Below, one piece after another: positions 16,674-25,493 of a stretch of DNA of 64,000 nucleotides. Made by a program: the position numbers and the translations under genes. Source of the stretch: Methylophilus glucosoxydans (GTDB lineage: Bacteria; Pseudomonadota; Gammaproteobacteria; Burkholderiales; Methylophilaceae). The notes below the pieces were generated by a model. The model did not search any database and was not told the DNA's origin. It saw only the letters and a program-made list of their open reading frames with translations. Position 1 is the first letter of the stretch. The number at the start of each line of letters is the position of its first letter. The DNA lies in assembly GCF_042676145.1 (NCBI RefSeq), contig NZ_JBHTJW010000002.1, forward strand, positions 248,001 through 312,000. The letters run 5' to 3'.

Positions 16674-19600
16674 ATGATGAAATCAACACGTTGCCTTCAT
16701 ACAATTGTTTTCCTGATACTGGCATTGCCTGGTTTGGTCATGGCGGAGTTTCTCGACTTGGCCACCATGCCGCTGCAAACTTCCGGGAGCTCGGATGTAA
16801 AACCCAATCTGATGTTTGTGCTGGATAACTCCGGCAGTATGGGCTTCAACTATACCCCTGACTGGGCCGCGGATGATCCTGATGGCCGTTCCTATTCCAG
16901 CGGCTGGTCCTGGTATACCTATGATGCCGCCGACTGGTTATTTAGTAACTCGGCCTACAATACACAGTTTTATAACCCTGAAGTGACCTACAGTACACCG
17001 CTCAATTACTTGGGGACGAGCCTTGCCAATAAAACCTCGTTCAGTGGTTTTTCTGAAAACGTCACCACAGTGTATGGCAATATTACGCGAGGCTCATCAG
17101 CCTATTACTACGCTTATGTGCCGGGTGAGTTTTGTACCACGCCTGCATTGACCAGTTGTGTAGTTTCAAAAACTAAAACCACGGTGAATGGCGTTGCCTA
17201 TAATTATCCGGCCACCTTGCGCTGGTGTAACTCGGATGCTGCCTCTAAAAAAAGAACACTCGATTCCAGTGGTGGGACGCAAGACCGTTGCCAGGGCATC
17301 CGCAATAATGTCTCTACAGTGAATGATAGCAATACCTATGTTTACTTGAGGGAACCAAGCGCGCGGTATCGGCTGAGTTTTAGTATCAGTGGTTCGGTGA
17401 GAGTGACCAGCGTCAAAATCAATAATATTGAGTTGCTGTCTGCCGCGACCACCTCGAGTTCCAACGCCTCGACAGTCTCTAGCCGCGTACAAAATAATCT
17501 CTGTAACTCCTCCATGACAGGCGCTTGCAAATTGGCAGGCAATGTTGTCATCAGCAACAATGGCAGTAGTTTTGATTTTAGTACCTTTGCCGGGGATGCC
17601 CTCAACCCGGCCAGTCCGATACAAGTGACTTTTTCCGGGTCGGGAGGCAGCTATACGGCCACACAGTTATCCACGAATAACACGGATATTCCCGGCAGCC
17701 TGATATATCAGGAAATTACGACTGCCCAAACCAGTTATAGCGCGCCGGGGGCGACCAGCAAAGGCGCCGAGCGAACCGATTGTGCTGCGGCTACTTGCAC
17801 CTATAGCGAAGAGTTTACCAATTATGCTAATTGGGTCACCTATTATCGTACACGCATGCTCTCGATGAAAACTGCCGCCAGCCAGGCGTTTAAAGCCCTG
17901 GATTCCAGGTATAGGGTGGGATTTGTGACGATTAATAATTCATCTTCTAATTATCTGCCGCTGGCTCCTTTTGACAGCTCGCAAAAGCAATCCTGGTACG
18001 ATAAATTGTTTGCAGTCAATCCTGGTGGCGGGACGCCGTTGCGCACTGCCCTTGCCAATGTGGGCAAACACTATGCTGGCAAAAAGACGTTAGGAACCGA
18101 TGATCCGATACAGTATGCCTGCCAATCCAACTTTACCTTGTTGACCACAGACGGCTATTGGAACGATAGCGGCAATCCTACACGCATTAATGGTTCAACT
18201 GCGATAGGTAATCAGGATGGCGGCAGTACGCCTGCGCCACAGTTTGATAGCAGTAACAAATCCAATACCTTGGCGGATACGGCCAAGTATTTTTATGACA
18301 CGGATATCCGTGACAGCACGCTCTCCAATTGCACGGGATCTTTGGGTTCATCCGTTTGTGGCACGGCGACGGATTACCCCAAGCAAAACATGGTCACCTT
18401 GACCTTGGGCCTGGGCATTGCTGGGACCCTGCTTTATACCGATGATTATAAAACGCAGACCATGGGCGACTTTAAAGACTTAAGCGCGACGCCCATGCGC
18501 AAAAACTGGCCTGATCCCACCCTGGCGGAAAATGGCACCCGTATTGATGATTTATGGCATGCGGCTGTGAATGCCGGCGGCACCTACTATAGTGCCAGCA
18601 ACCCCAAGCTGTTGCGCGAGTCCTTGGCCAAGGGCTTGTCAGAGATTAAATCCATCCAGGGTGCGAGTGCCGCGGCTGCGGCCAGTAGCCTTGCGCCGAC
18701 CAATGGCGATAACTTCCAGTATGTGGCCAGTTATCAGTCAGTAAAATGGACGGGTAACCTTGAAGCGCGGACGGTCAATACCAACTCCTTGCAGACCTCT
18801 GAAACTGCAGTTTGGTGCGTGGAAAATGTGGCGGCTGAGGCCTGTACCTCTCCAGCCACAGCCTATACCGGACCAGACAGTAACTTGTATTGCAAAACCA
18901 GCAACTCCAGCGATTCAACTTGTAGCAACGCTAACGGTTCTCTGGGATCAGTGCTGAATTTTGGTGACGCAACAGCATGCTATGTGCCCATTGCCCGAAG
19001 CTGTGATGGCAAGCTCAAAACGCAAATTGGGCAACGTAAAATTTACTTTAACAATAACAATGCACGTGCTGACTTTAAACCTGGTAATTTACCGGCAGCG
19101 TATAGAACTAAACTGGAAGAAGGTTATAACGCTTTAAGCCAGATGAAAGCCTTGCCTGCCACCGATCCGAAAATGACAGATACTCAAAAAGCCGACAAGC
19201 TGGTTGATTACCTGATTGGGAATAAGACCTATGAAGACAACAGTATGAATACAGTGCCTGCCAACCGCTTATTCAGAGAGCGGCAGGCAACACTGGGCGA
19301 TATCTCACAATCTCGCCCCAGTTATTTCAGGGCTTCGAACGTTGATTATCTCGATCCTGGCTATAAGGCTTACAAAACTTGGGCTAAAACACGCACAGCC
19401 GCCGTCTATGTCGGGGCTAACGATGGCATGCTACATGCGTTCAATGCCAATGACGGCACAGAGCTATGGGCTTTTATCCCATCTCCAGTCATTCCGAATC
19501 TGGCCAATCTGGCAGATAAGGAATATGGTGCCAATTACCATACCAATTATGTCAATGGCAGCCCGGTGGTCACGGATATCTGTATCTCAGCTTGCACCGG

Positions 19601-20777
19601 GGACAATGCGGAGTGGCGTACGATTTTGGTTTCCGGGCTTAACGGGGGCGGGCGTGGCTATTTTGCGCTGGATGTGACCACACCGGAAAACCCACAAGTC
19701 CTTTGGGAGTTTTATGCTCAGCCAGATGGCATAAACAATACGCTAGGCTACAGCTTTGGTAATCCGATGGTGACTAAAATGCTGGATGGGCGCTGGGTGG
19801 TGCTTCTGACTTCTGGTTACAACAACGGCACCAATGCTCGCAAACTCAACGACGGCACCTTTGTTGCAAACAATCCGGTCGGCGATGGCCGTGGCTATTT
19901 GTATGTCCTCGATGCAAGAACAGGCAGCCTGTTAAAAACATTGACGACTGGCGAGGGGGATGCTGCCAACCCTAGCGGCTTGGCAAAAATTTCCGGCTAC
20001 GCTGAGCAAATGTTTGAGAACAACACGGTATTAAATGTGTATGGTGGCGATTTAAATGGCAATATCTGGCGTTTTAATATCAATACCAATACCGTCAATA
20101 AAATTGCGAGCTTGACTGCGGGTGGCGGTACTGCACAAAAAGTGACTACCCAGCCAGAGTTGGGCAAGGTCGATAAAAATATGGTGGTCATGGTGGGTAC
20201 CGGCAAGTTTCTGGAGCCTGCCGATTTAACCAATACGCCTCAGAACTCTGTCTATGTGTTTAAGGATGGCGGCCAGACCACGCCAATTGGCCGTAGTCAG
20301 TTAACGACGCAAGTGTTAAGCGGGGATCGTACGGTGACCTCCACTGGCACGGTGAATTTTGATTCTGGCTATGGCTGGGTGCTGGATTTTCCTGCAGGGG
20401 AACGTGTCAATCTGGATCCATTGCTGCTGAATGGCGCCCTGATGATGCCAACGCTCGTGCCAAGTAGTGAGGCTTGTAGTGGTGCCGGCTATGGCTGGTT
20501 TAACTTCTTTAACTATAAAAAAGGCGGCTCTTTGTTGCCTAGCGGTGCCATTTCTGAGCCTATGACCACACCCGCCGTTGGGTTTAATATTGTCTATGAC
20601 GGGAATGGCGTGCCGCATGTTGTGGTGACTGGCAGTAATGACCCTACCCCGCAGCAATTAAGCCTGGATGACCAGATATTTGGGTTGTCGGGATCCAGCA
20701 AGGCCACGGTGATTTTCAAGCAAAAAAGCAATGGTAGTTATGGCACCAAGCAAAGCTGGCGTGAATTGATCCAGTAA
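16674..20777 (+). CDS. pilY1: type IV pilus tip adhesin/assembly protein PilY1
   Basis: A 1367-residue secreted protein: signal peptide (about 1-24), an N-terminal von Willebrand-like region with a MIDAS motif D51-N-S53-G-S55 (MFVLDNSGSMGF), a long variable middle, and a C-terminal beta-propeller of the PilY1 (Neisseria PilC) type, with YVGANDGMLHAFNANDGTELWAFIP and repeated DGRGYLYVLDARTG-like blades. PilY1 sits at the pilus tip, promotes extension, and in characterised species mediates adhesion and surface sensing with calcium. Two ATGs (16674, 16677) follow AGGTGGA. It is the last gene of the pilE-fimT-pilVWX operon; a strong terminator follows. Confidence 0.93.
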   Translation: MMKSTRCLHTIVFLILALPGLVMAEFLDLATMPLQTSGSSDVKPNLMFVLDNSGSMGFNYTPDWAADDPDGRSYSSGWSWYTYDAADWLFSNSAYNTQFYNPEVTYSTPLNYLGTSLANKTSFSGFSENVTTVYGNITRGSSAYYYAYVPGEFCTTPALTSCVVSKTKTTVNGVAYNYPATLRWCNSDAASKKRTLDSSGGTQDRCQGIRNNVSTVNDSNTYVYLREPSARYRLSFSISGSVRVTSVKINNIELLSAATTSSSNASTVSSRVQNNLCNSSMTGACKLAGNVVISNNGSSFDFSTFAGDALNPASPIQVTFSGSGGSYTATQLSTNNTDIPGSLIYQEITTAQTSYSAPGATSKGAERTDCAAATCTYSEEFTNYANWVTYYRTRMLSMKTAASQAFKALDSRYRVGFVTINNSSSNYLPLAPFDSSQKQSWYDKLFAVNPGGGTPLRTALANVGKHYAGKKTLGTDDPIQYACQSNFTLLTTDGYWNDSGNPTRINGSTAIGNQDGGSTPAPQFDSSNKSNTLADTAKYFYDTDIRDSTLSNCTGSLGSSVCGTATDYPKQNMVTLTLGLGIAGTLLYTDDYKTQTMGDFKDLSATPMRKNWPDPTLAENGTRIDDLWHAAVNAGGTYYSASNPKLLRESLAKGLSEIKSIQGASAAAAASSLAPTNGDNFQYVASYQSVKWTGNLEARTVNTNSLQTSETAVWCVENVAAEACTSPATAYTGPDSNLYCKTSNSSDSTCSNANGSLGSVLNFGDATACYVPIARSCDGKLKTQIGQRKIYFNNNNARADFKPGNLPAAYRTKLEEGYNALSQMKALPATDPKMTDTQKADKLVDYLIGNKTYEDNSMNTVPANRLFRERQATLGDISQSRPSYFRASNVDYLDPGYKAYKTWAKTRTAAVYVGANDGMLHAFNANDGTELWAFIPSPVIPNLANLADKEYGANYHTNYVNGSPVVTDICISACTGDNAEWRTILVSGLNGGGRGYFALDVTTPENPQVLWEFYAQPDGINNTLGYSFGNPMVTKMLDGRWVVLLTSGYNNGTNARKLNDGTFVANNPVGDGRGYLYVLDARTGSLLKTLTTGEGDAANPSGLAKISGYAEQMFENNTVLNVYGGDLNGNIWRFNINTNTVNKIASLTAGGGTAQKVTTQPELGKVDKNMVVMVGTGKFLEPADLTNTPQNSVYVFKDGGQTTPIGRSQLTTQVLSGDRTVTSTGTVNFDSGYGWVLDFPAGERVNLDPLLLNGALMMPTLVPSSEACSGAGYGWFNFFNYKKGGSLLPSGAISEPMTTPAVGFNIVYDGNGVPHVVVTGSNDPTPQQLSLDDQIFGLSGSSKATVIFKQKSNGSYGTKQSWRELIQ

Positions 20778-20809
20778 CCAATCCCAGTAACCAATCTGAG
20801 GTGTGCAAT

Positions 20810-20837
20810 AAAAAAGCCCCGTAAACGGGGCTTTTTT
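20810..20837. terminator. bidirectional terminator between pilY1 and a small minus-strand gene
   Basis: AAAAAAGCCCCGT (20810-20822) pairs with ACGGGGCTTTTTT (20825-20837). It ends the pilus operon and, on the other strand, the 30-residue membrane protein gene. Confidence 0.92.
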
Positions 20838-20849
20838 ATGTGATACGGA

Positions 20850-20942
20850 TTACTTTACCTTTTTTGAAAATACATACAATATCAGGCAAATTGCGACGAC
20901 GATCCCAATCAGTGTGTAGATGCCTGCTGCGCCTAAAAACAT
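20850..20942 (-). CDS. 30-residue single-span membrane protein (uncharacterised)
   Basis: A very small predicted gene encoding 30 residues: MFLGAAG, a hydrophobic stretch of about 19 residues (IYTLIGIVVAICLILYVFS), and a basic end KKVK, i.e. a single membrane helix with a positive tail. It is supported by the signals rather than by homology: GAAGGAGG six bases before the ATG, a good sigma-70 promoter 37-65 bases upstream, and a terminator just downstream. The longer frame to 21050 reads through the promoter and is unlikely. I do not recognise a family. Small proteins of this type often modulate a larger membrane protein, but nothing here says which. Confidence 0.6.
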   Translation of the reverse strand: MFLGAAGIYTLIGIVVAICLILYVFSKKVK

Positions 20943-20978
20943 GGTTGCCTCCTTCTCGTCCGTTTGAAGAGAAGTTTT

Positions 20979-21007
20979 ATTGTAGGCAAACGTCAGGCGG
21001 GTGTCTA
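20979..21007 (-). promoter_or_regulatory. sigma-70 promoter for the 30-residue protein
   Basis: On the minus strand TAGACA (-35, 21002-21007) and TACAAT (-10, 20979-20984) are separated by exactly 17 bases, each one mismatch from consensus. Start near 20972, giving a transcript of about 160 nt up to the terminator at 20810. Confidence 0.65.
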
Positions 21008-21108
21008 TCAGTTGAGGGCTGGACCAGTTGGGTGTCTGGGCAAGCAACATGCGATTCTATGCCACGCTATGAACTGCGTAGCGGTGTGAGGCAAACTGCC
21101 GGTGTGTT

Positions 21109-21267
21109 TTACACGACTTCCAGCGTCAGCTCAGCAGGTTTGTAAATTGCCTGAATGTTGCTGTCTGCAGTGATATCTTCAGCCAGATACATAATGTCCT
21201 GCGCCGTCATCAATTCTGGCATGCTGGCGGTATAAGTCAGCGGCTCGTCTTGTTGCAAGTCTTTCAT
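21109..21267 (-). CDS. 52-residue hypothetical acidic protein
   Basis: A small soluble protein of 52 residues, acidic (MKDLQQDEPLTYTASMPELM then TAQDIMYLAEDITAD), with no signal peptide, membrane segment or metal motif. The ATG at 21267 is preferred because AAAGGA lies seven bases upstream; an ATG at 21312 would add 15 residues but has no ribosome binding site. It is followed by the promoter region of the 30-residue protein on the same strand. No family recognised and no function proposed. Confidence 0.5.
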   Translation of the reverse strand: MKDLQQDEPLTYTASMPELMTAQDIMYLAEDITADSNIQAIYKPAELTLEVV

Positions 21268-21472
21268 GGGGCGTCCTTTAGTTCTGTTTATGTATACTTG
21301 TATTAACGTCATCAGGTTTCCATTCTTGAATTAATTTGTTCATGCGATCATTTAAATCTATGTTAATGGTCTTGTATGACGCTTTAATGAACCAATCCAG
21401 CTTTTATAAGGGCTGTCGGCCGGTTTGGCTTAAAATATTGGCAGGGTTGAACAACAAAAAGGAGTCGGATGC

Positions 21473-21880
21473 ATGCGTGCGAGTCGGTTTATGTGGGTTG
21501 TGTTGATGGCGATGCTGGCGGCGGTGGGGTATTGGTATTGGCAATCGCTGCAGTTGCCAGCGTCTTCACCTGCGCAAAGTGCGCTGGCTCATACTATCAA
21601 TGAGTGTGATTTGATTTCCAGTAAGGCAGCGGCCGCGTTACCAGAGCAACTACCCTTCCAGAAGCTGGAAAAAGCGGCTAGACAGTCACGCGTGTTGGAA
21701 CATTGCATGCAAGACCGGGGCTATCAGGAAAATCCTGACTGGGTGGTTGCCGCGAACAAGCAGGCGAAAGCGATGGCCTCTGCCCAAGGAATTTCAGACA
21801 GCGAAGCCTATGAGACATTGCGCCGTAAAGCCATGTTGCAGTCAGACCAGCAACCGGGCTACTGGCGCAAACGGCCTTGA
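21473..21880 (+). CDS. hypothetical membrane-anchored periplasmic protein
   Basis: A 135-residue protein with an N-terminal hydrophobic segment (residues about 6-25, FMWVVLMAMLAAVGYWYW) that is either an uncleaved anchor or a signal peptide, then a helical, charged periplasmic part. Two cysteines, in NECDL and EHCMQDRGY, are well spaced for a disulfide. GGAG lies eight bases before the ATG. The region CMQDRGYQENPDWV resembles short secreted proteins of unknown role in proteobacteria, but I cannot name a family. It converges on the DUF1993 gene with only 4 bases between stops and has no obvious partner. Confidence 0.7.
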   Translation: MRASRFMWVVLMAMLAAVGYWYWQSLQLPASSPAQSALAHTINECDLISSKAAAALPEQLPFQKLEKAARQSRVLEHCMQDRGYQENPDWVVAANKQAKAMASAQGISDSEAYETLRRKAMLQSDQQPGYWRKRP

Positions 21881-21884
21881 GGCA

Positions 21885-22412
21885 TCAGCGCTTTTGACCC
21901 AGGTAGTCGGTTTTGCCCAGTGGCACCCCAAGATGGCGCAAAATGTTGTATGCCGTGGTGACATGAAAATAGACATTGGGCATGACCCATTTTTCGAGAT
22001 AATCCAAGCCGGAGAAGGTCAGATCCACTTTACGTATGGTTAACACCACTTCTTTATGCTCGGCGCCTTCCAGCTGTGAAGGCTTGATGGCTTCGAGAAA
22101 CGCGACTGTCTTGGCGATTCTGGCGTAGAGCTGTTCAAAACTCGCTTCATCATCCGCATATTGCGGAATGTCTATGCCAGCGAGTCGTCCACCCGCCCCT
22201 TTGCTCATGTCACTCACCAGTTGCACCTGTTTGATTAATGGGTACATGTCCACATACAAGCGGCTATTCAGTAGCACTTCTGGTGCGACTTTTTTCTGTT
22301 CTGCATAGGCTTCCCCTTGCCGCAGGATGTGCTCGAGATTTTGCAGGTTGCGAATCAGCGGGGCGATACTGGCATCATAAAGTTGCATGTGGAATACGCT
22401 TTCAATAGTCAT
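21885..22412 (-). CDS. DUF1993 family protein
   Basis: A 175-residue predicted cytoplasmic helical protein of the DUF1993 family (uncharacterised, DinB-like four-helix bundle expected). Typical features are the opening LYDASIAPLIRNLQNLEHILRQGEAYA, the middle LNSRLYVDMYPLIKQVQLVSDMSKG, and the end FHVTTAYNILRHLGVPLGKTDYLG. The ATG at 22412 lies within the last codons of comM, so the two genes overlap by 11 bases and are probably co-transcribed. The longer frame to 22619 is the antisense-free extension through comM and is not real. Function unknown. Confidence 0.82.
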   Translation of the reverse strand: MTIESVFHMQLYDASIAPLIRNLQNLEHILRQGEAYAEQKKVAPEVLLNSRLYVDMYPLIKQVQLVSDMSKGAGGRLAGIDIPQYADDEASFEQLYARIAKTVAFLEAIKPSQLEGAEHKEVVLTIRKVDLTFSGLDYLEKWVMPNVYFHVTTAYNILRHLGVPLGKTDYLGQKR

Positions 22413-23901
22413 GACGCCGATATTGTAGCGCCTCTGCAATGTGCTTATCCAGAATGTGTTCGGCCTGGGCCAGGTCAGCGATGGTTCTGGCGACCTTGAG
22501 GATGCGATGATAGCTGCGGGCAGACAGTGAAAACTTTTGCACCGCCATTTGCAGTAAGTGATTCGCCTGGTCACCCAACTGACAATGGGTGGAAATTTCG
22601 AGCGCACCCAAGGCTGCATTCGGTTTCTGTTGGCGGGTCAGTTGACGCTCTCGCGCCTGAATCACGCGTGCACGAATGGCCGCACTCTGCTCACCATGAT
22701 GGTCATGTGACAACTCTTCTGGCTTGAGTGCTGGCACATCAATATTCATGTCTATCCTGTCCAGCAGCGGGCCGGAAAGTTTATTTTTATAGCGCAGAAT
22801 TTGCTCAGGCGTACAGCGGCAGCGTTGGGTATAGTGCCCGTAATAGCCACATGGACAAGGATTCATCGCTGCAAGCAGTTGAAACTGGGCCGGGAAAGTT
22901 GCTTGTCTGGCTGCGCGAGAAATGGTGATATTGCCACTTTCCAGCGGCTCGCGGAGCACCTCCAGCACTTTCCTGTCGAACTCAGGCAGCTCATCCAAAA
23001 ATAACACGCCGTGATGGGCGAGGCTGATTTCTCCGGGTCTGGGCACACTGCCACCACCCACCAGTGCCACGGCAGAGGCGGTGTGATGTGGCGCCCTGAA
23101 TGGCCGCTTTTTCCACTGGCTGGCCGGAAACTGGCCGGTCAGTGACAAAATTGCCGCACTTTCCAGCGCTTCCTGCGTAGTCATGTCTGGCAGAATGCTA
23201 TTAAACCGGTTCGCCAGCATGCTTTTGCCTGTGCCTGGCGGGCCGCTCATCAATAAACTATGTTGGCCTGCCGCGGCAATTTCCAGCGCGCGCTTGGCGC
23301 GTAATTGACCTTTGACTTCGAGGTAATCCGGAAAGCTTAACGAGGATTCTGTCAGCACCAGCGGGTGAGGGGGTAGCGATTGTTTACCAGACAGATGGGC
23401 ACAGACTTCAAGCAGGCTATTCGCGGCAAAAATGGAACATCCCTCAACCAGGCTTGCCTCATGCGCACTCTCCTGGGGCAAAATCGCCGCCCTTTTATGC
23501 GCCGGGCCCTGAATCAGTTGGTAAGTCATCGCCAGGGCGCCGCGTATCGGCCTTAACTCGCCTGTCAGTGCCAGCTCGCCAGCGATGACATAGTTGGTCA
23601 GCGCTTGTTTAGGTAATTGCCCGGAGGCTGCCAAAATCCCAAGCGCAATCGGCAAATCGTAACGGCCACCCTCTTTGGGCAGATCTGCCGGTGCCAGATT
23701 GACTGTAATCCGCCGCGCCGGGAATTCAAACTGTGCGGTTTGAATCGCCGCCCTAACCCGGTCTTTGCTCTCTTTCACTTCGGTTTCTGGCAGCCCGACG
23801 ATAGTGAAGCTGGGCAGGCCATTGGCGAGATGCACTTCTACCACCACTTCTGGTGCATCCATCCCACTTAGGGCCCGACTGTATAACACGGCCAAACTCA
23901 T
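22402..23901 (-). CDS. comM: ComM/YifB family AAA+ ATPase (Mg chelatase-like)
   Basis: ComM is a hexameric helicase promoting branch migration in natural transformation; in non-competent species the same protein is called YifB. The 499-residue protein has the N-terminal ChlI-like domain (GLPSFTIVGLPETEVKESKDRVRAAI), a Walker A (GPPGTGKSML), Walker B (GVLFLDELPEF), the MNPCPCGYYGH insert with a cysteine cluster, and the C-terminal helical domain (LSARSYHRILKVARTIADL). The start at 23901 is preferred over 23919 since GGGAG lies seven bases upstream. With two type IV pilus loci in the window, natural transformation is plausible but not shown. Confidence 0.95.
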   Translation of the reverse strand: MSLAVLYSRALSGMDAPEVVVEVHLANGLPSFTIVGLPETEVKESKDRVRAAIQTAQFEFPARRITVNLAPADLPKEGGRYDLPIALGILAASGQLPKQALTNYVIAGELALTGELRPIRGALAMTYQLIQGPAHKRAAILPQESAHEASLVEGCSIFAANSLLEVCAHLSGKQSLPPHPLVLTESSLSFPDYLEVKGQLRAKRALEIAAAGQHSLLMSGPPGTGKSMLANRFNSILPDMTTQEALESAAILSLTGQFPASQWKKRPFRAPHHTASAVALVGGGSVPRPGEISLAHHGVLFLDELPEFDRKVLEVLREPLESGNITISRAARQATFPAQFQLLAAMNPCPCGYYGHYTQRCRCTPEQILRYKNKLSGPLLDRIDMNIDVPALKPEELSHDHHGEQSAAIRARVIQARERQLTRQQKPNAALGALEISTHCQLGDQANHLLQMAVQKFSLSARSYHRILKVARTIADLAQAEHILDKHIAEALQYRRHDY

Positions 23902-23946
23902 GTAGCACTCCCGCACCAAAGAATGCTAACAATTGTAAATTAAATT

Positions 23947-24195
23947 TTACTTTCTGGCGGCGTTGGCTTGTTCTAGCTGGCTGATTTTTTCTTCAAGCTG
24001 TTTTAATTGTTGCTGCGTGCGTGCCAGCAAAGCGGCCTGAATATCAAATTCCTCGCGCGAAACAAGTTCCATTTTGGGGAGCATGCCCTGAATTAGTGCA
24101 TGCAAGTTGGTTTCAAGCTCTGAAATGGGGCTTGAATCAATTAGTTGTTTGATTTTAAAAGATAATTCTTTAATTTTTTCGTTTGAAAATAGCAT
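23947..24195 (-). CDS. ubiK: ubiquinone biosynthesis accessory factor UbiK
   Basis: An 82-residue protein of the UbiK (YqiC, BMFP) family, a trimeric coiled-coil factor needed for efficient aerobic ubiquinone synthesis and able to interact with UbiJ and lipids. Visible are the amphipathic N-terminal region (NEKIKELSFKIKQLI), the LVSREEFDIQAALLARTQQQLKQLEEKISQLE coiled coil and short basic tail. The ATG at 24195 has AAGGAG eight bases upstream; a longer frame adds 15 unlikely residues. The ubiK-comM neighbourhood is common in betaproteobacteria. Confidence 0.9.
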   Translation of the reverse strand: MLFSNEKIKELSFKIKQLIDSSPISELETNLHALIQGMLPKMELVSREEFDIQAALLARTQQQLKQLEEKISQLEQANAARK

Positions 24196-24364
24196 GGCAG
24201 GCTCTCCTTGTGAGGCTATTTTAGCATGTAAGCACATCAAAAAAGTGTATGCAAATAGTTGATTTTTATATGTTTTTAATAAATAACAGACTGTTGCGCT
24301 ATTAATTTAACTTTTTTGATTAAATCATTTCATTAATTTATTGATTTTTAATGATTATATAGGT

Positions 24365-24380
24365 TGGCACGTGCTTTGCT
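24365..24380 (+). promoter_or_regulatory. sigma-54 promoter of the porin-glnK-amtB operon
   Basis: TGGCAC, five bases, TTGCT: a full match to the -24/-12 consensus. The predicted start near 24391 leaves a 62-base leader. In this setting the activator is expected to be NtrC, but no convincing NtrC dyad was found in the AT-rich 24196-24364 stretch; the best is GCAC...GTGT at 24232-24248 with too wide a spacer. Confidence 0.88.
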
Positions 24381-24452
24381 TTTAGGTCAATGTTGTTTCA
24401 TTCTCGTTTACAACAATTCGATCAAGATTTTCACAGAGAGAGGACTAAATAA

Positions 24453-25433
24453 ATGCGCCAATCTAAGTTAATTACAGCTGTACTTGCGACACTGTCTTTC
24501 GCTAATTTCGCACATGCCGATGAGCCACAGGTTTTGCATGAAGAGCTTAAAGAGGCAAAAGCACCATACATGGAAGAAAAACAAAGTAGTTCCGATTGGA
24601 CTGCCACAGGTAACATCGGTGTGGTATCTGACTACTACTTCCGTGGTATTTCACAATCCTGGCATAAGCCGACTGTACAAGGCGGTATGGATATTACGCA
24701 TTCTAGCGGTTTCTATGCCGGTGTCTGGGGTTCTGGTGTAACACCAAATACCTATCCTGATGCAAACACTGAAATTGATGTTTACGCAGGTTTTAACGGT
24801 ACGATACCAGCAGTGGAAAAACTGGGTTATACGGTTGGTATTTATGGATACATGTATCCGGGCGGTTCTTGGAAAAAATATAGATTCACTGGTGCCAACA
24901 ATCCTGACAACAGTCAAGCCCAACAAACACCTCAAGGTGGGCGTTGGGATACATATGAATTTAATGCGGGTATCTCATATGACTGGATTAGCGCAAAACT
25001 TTCTTATACATTGACTGACTGGTTTGGCGCAGATAGAAAAACTGGTTGGACTGGTAGTACAAAAGGGTCTACTTATATTGAAATTAACGCTGCATATCCG
25101 TTGCCATGGTGGGACTTAACTCTGATTGCACACGTAGGCGCACTTGATGTTAATGGTCGTCTAAACACAGATTATATCTCAAGTTCTGGACAGCAGCCTT
25201 CAGCCACTACTGAAAGAACTACCCCCGACTACACTGACTGGAAAATTGGTTTAAGTAAGGCTTTCAAGATCGGTGCCACAGAAGGTTGGAATGCTGGTGT
25301 GTACTGGGTGGATTCAAGCAACGATAGCTACTGGAGTGACAAAGGCTATGGTGGCTCTAGCTTTAACGGGAGTACACAAACTAAAAACCTGAGCGATGGT
25401 CGTTTTGTGCTGACTTTGGGTCGTACATTCTAA
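24453..25433 (+). CDS. TorF-family putative porin
   Basis: A 326-residue outer-membrane beta-barrel protein of the TorF (TIGR02001, Gcw_chp) family. Signal peptide about 1-22 (MRQSKLITAVLATLSFANFAHA), the hallmark TATGNIGVVSDYYFRGISQSWHKPTVQGG, alternating aromatic beta-strands throughout, and a C-terminal strand ending in Phe (FVLTLGRTF), the signal for BAM-mediated insertion. GAGAGAGG precedes the ATG. It is the first gene under a sigma-54 promoter and followed by glnK and amtB, so it probably helps ammonium or another nitrogen compound cross the outer membrane when nitrogen is short. That role is inferred from position only. Confidence 0.88.
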   Translation: MRQSKLITAVLATLSFANFAHADEPQVLHEELKEAKAPYMEEKQSSSDWTATGNIGVVSDYYFRGISQSWHKPTVQGGMDITHSSGFYAGVWGSGVTPNTYPDANTEIDVYAGFNGTIPAVEKLGYTVGIYGYMYPGGSWKKYRFTGANNPDNSQAQQTPQGGRWDTYEFNAGISYDWISAKLSYTLTDWFGADRKTGWTGSTKGSTYIEINAAYPLPWWDLTLIAHVGALDVNGRLNTDYISSSGQQPSATTERTTPDYTDWKIGLSKAFKIGATEGWNAGVYWVDSSNDSYWSDKGYGGSSFNGSTQTKNLSDGRFVLTLGRTF

Positions 25434-25450
25434 CTAAGCAAGTTTTAGAT

Positions 25451-25472
25451 CTGGCGGGCATGTGCCTGCCAG
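25451..25472 (+). other. intercistronic hairpin between porin and glnK
   Basis: CTGGCGGGCA and TGCCTGCCAG form a nearly perfect stem with a tiny loop, 20 bases after the porin stop and without a T-run. It may stabilise the porin message or partly reduce transcription into glnK-amtB, giving more porin than regulator. Confidence 0.5.
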
Positions 25473-25493
25473 AGTTAACAACGGGAGAAGCAA

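Noticed and set aside
24232..24248. NtrC site GCAC...GTGT upstream of the sigma-54 promoter
   Set aside because: The spacer is two bases too long and one arm is imperfect; not strong enough to list.
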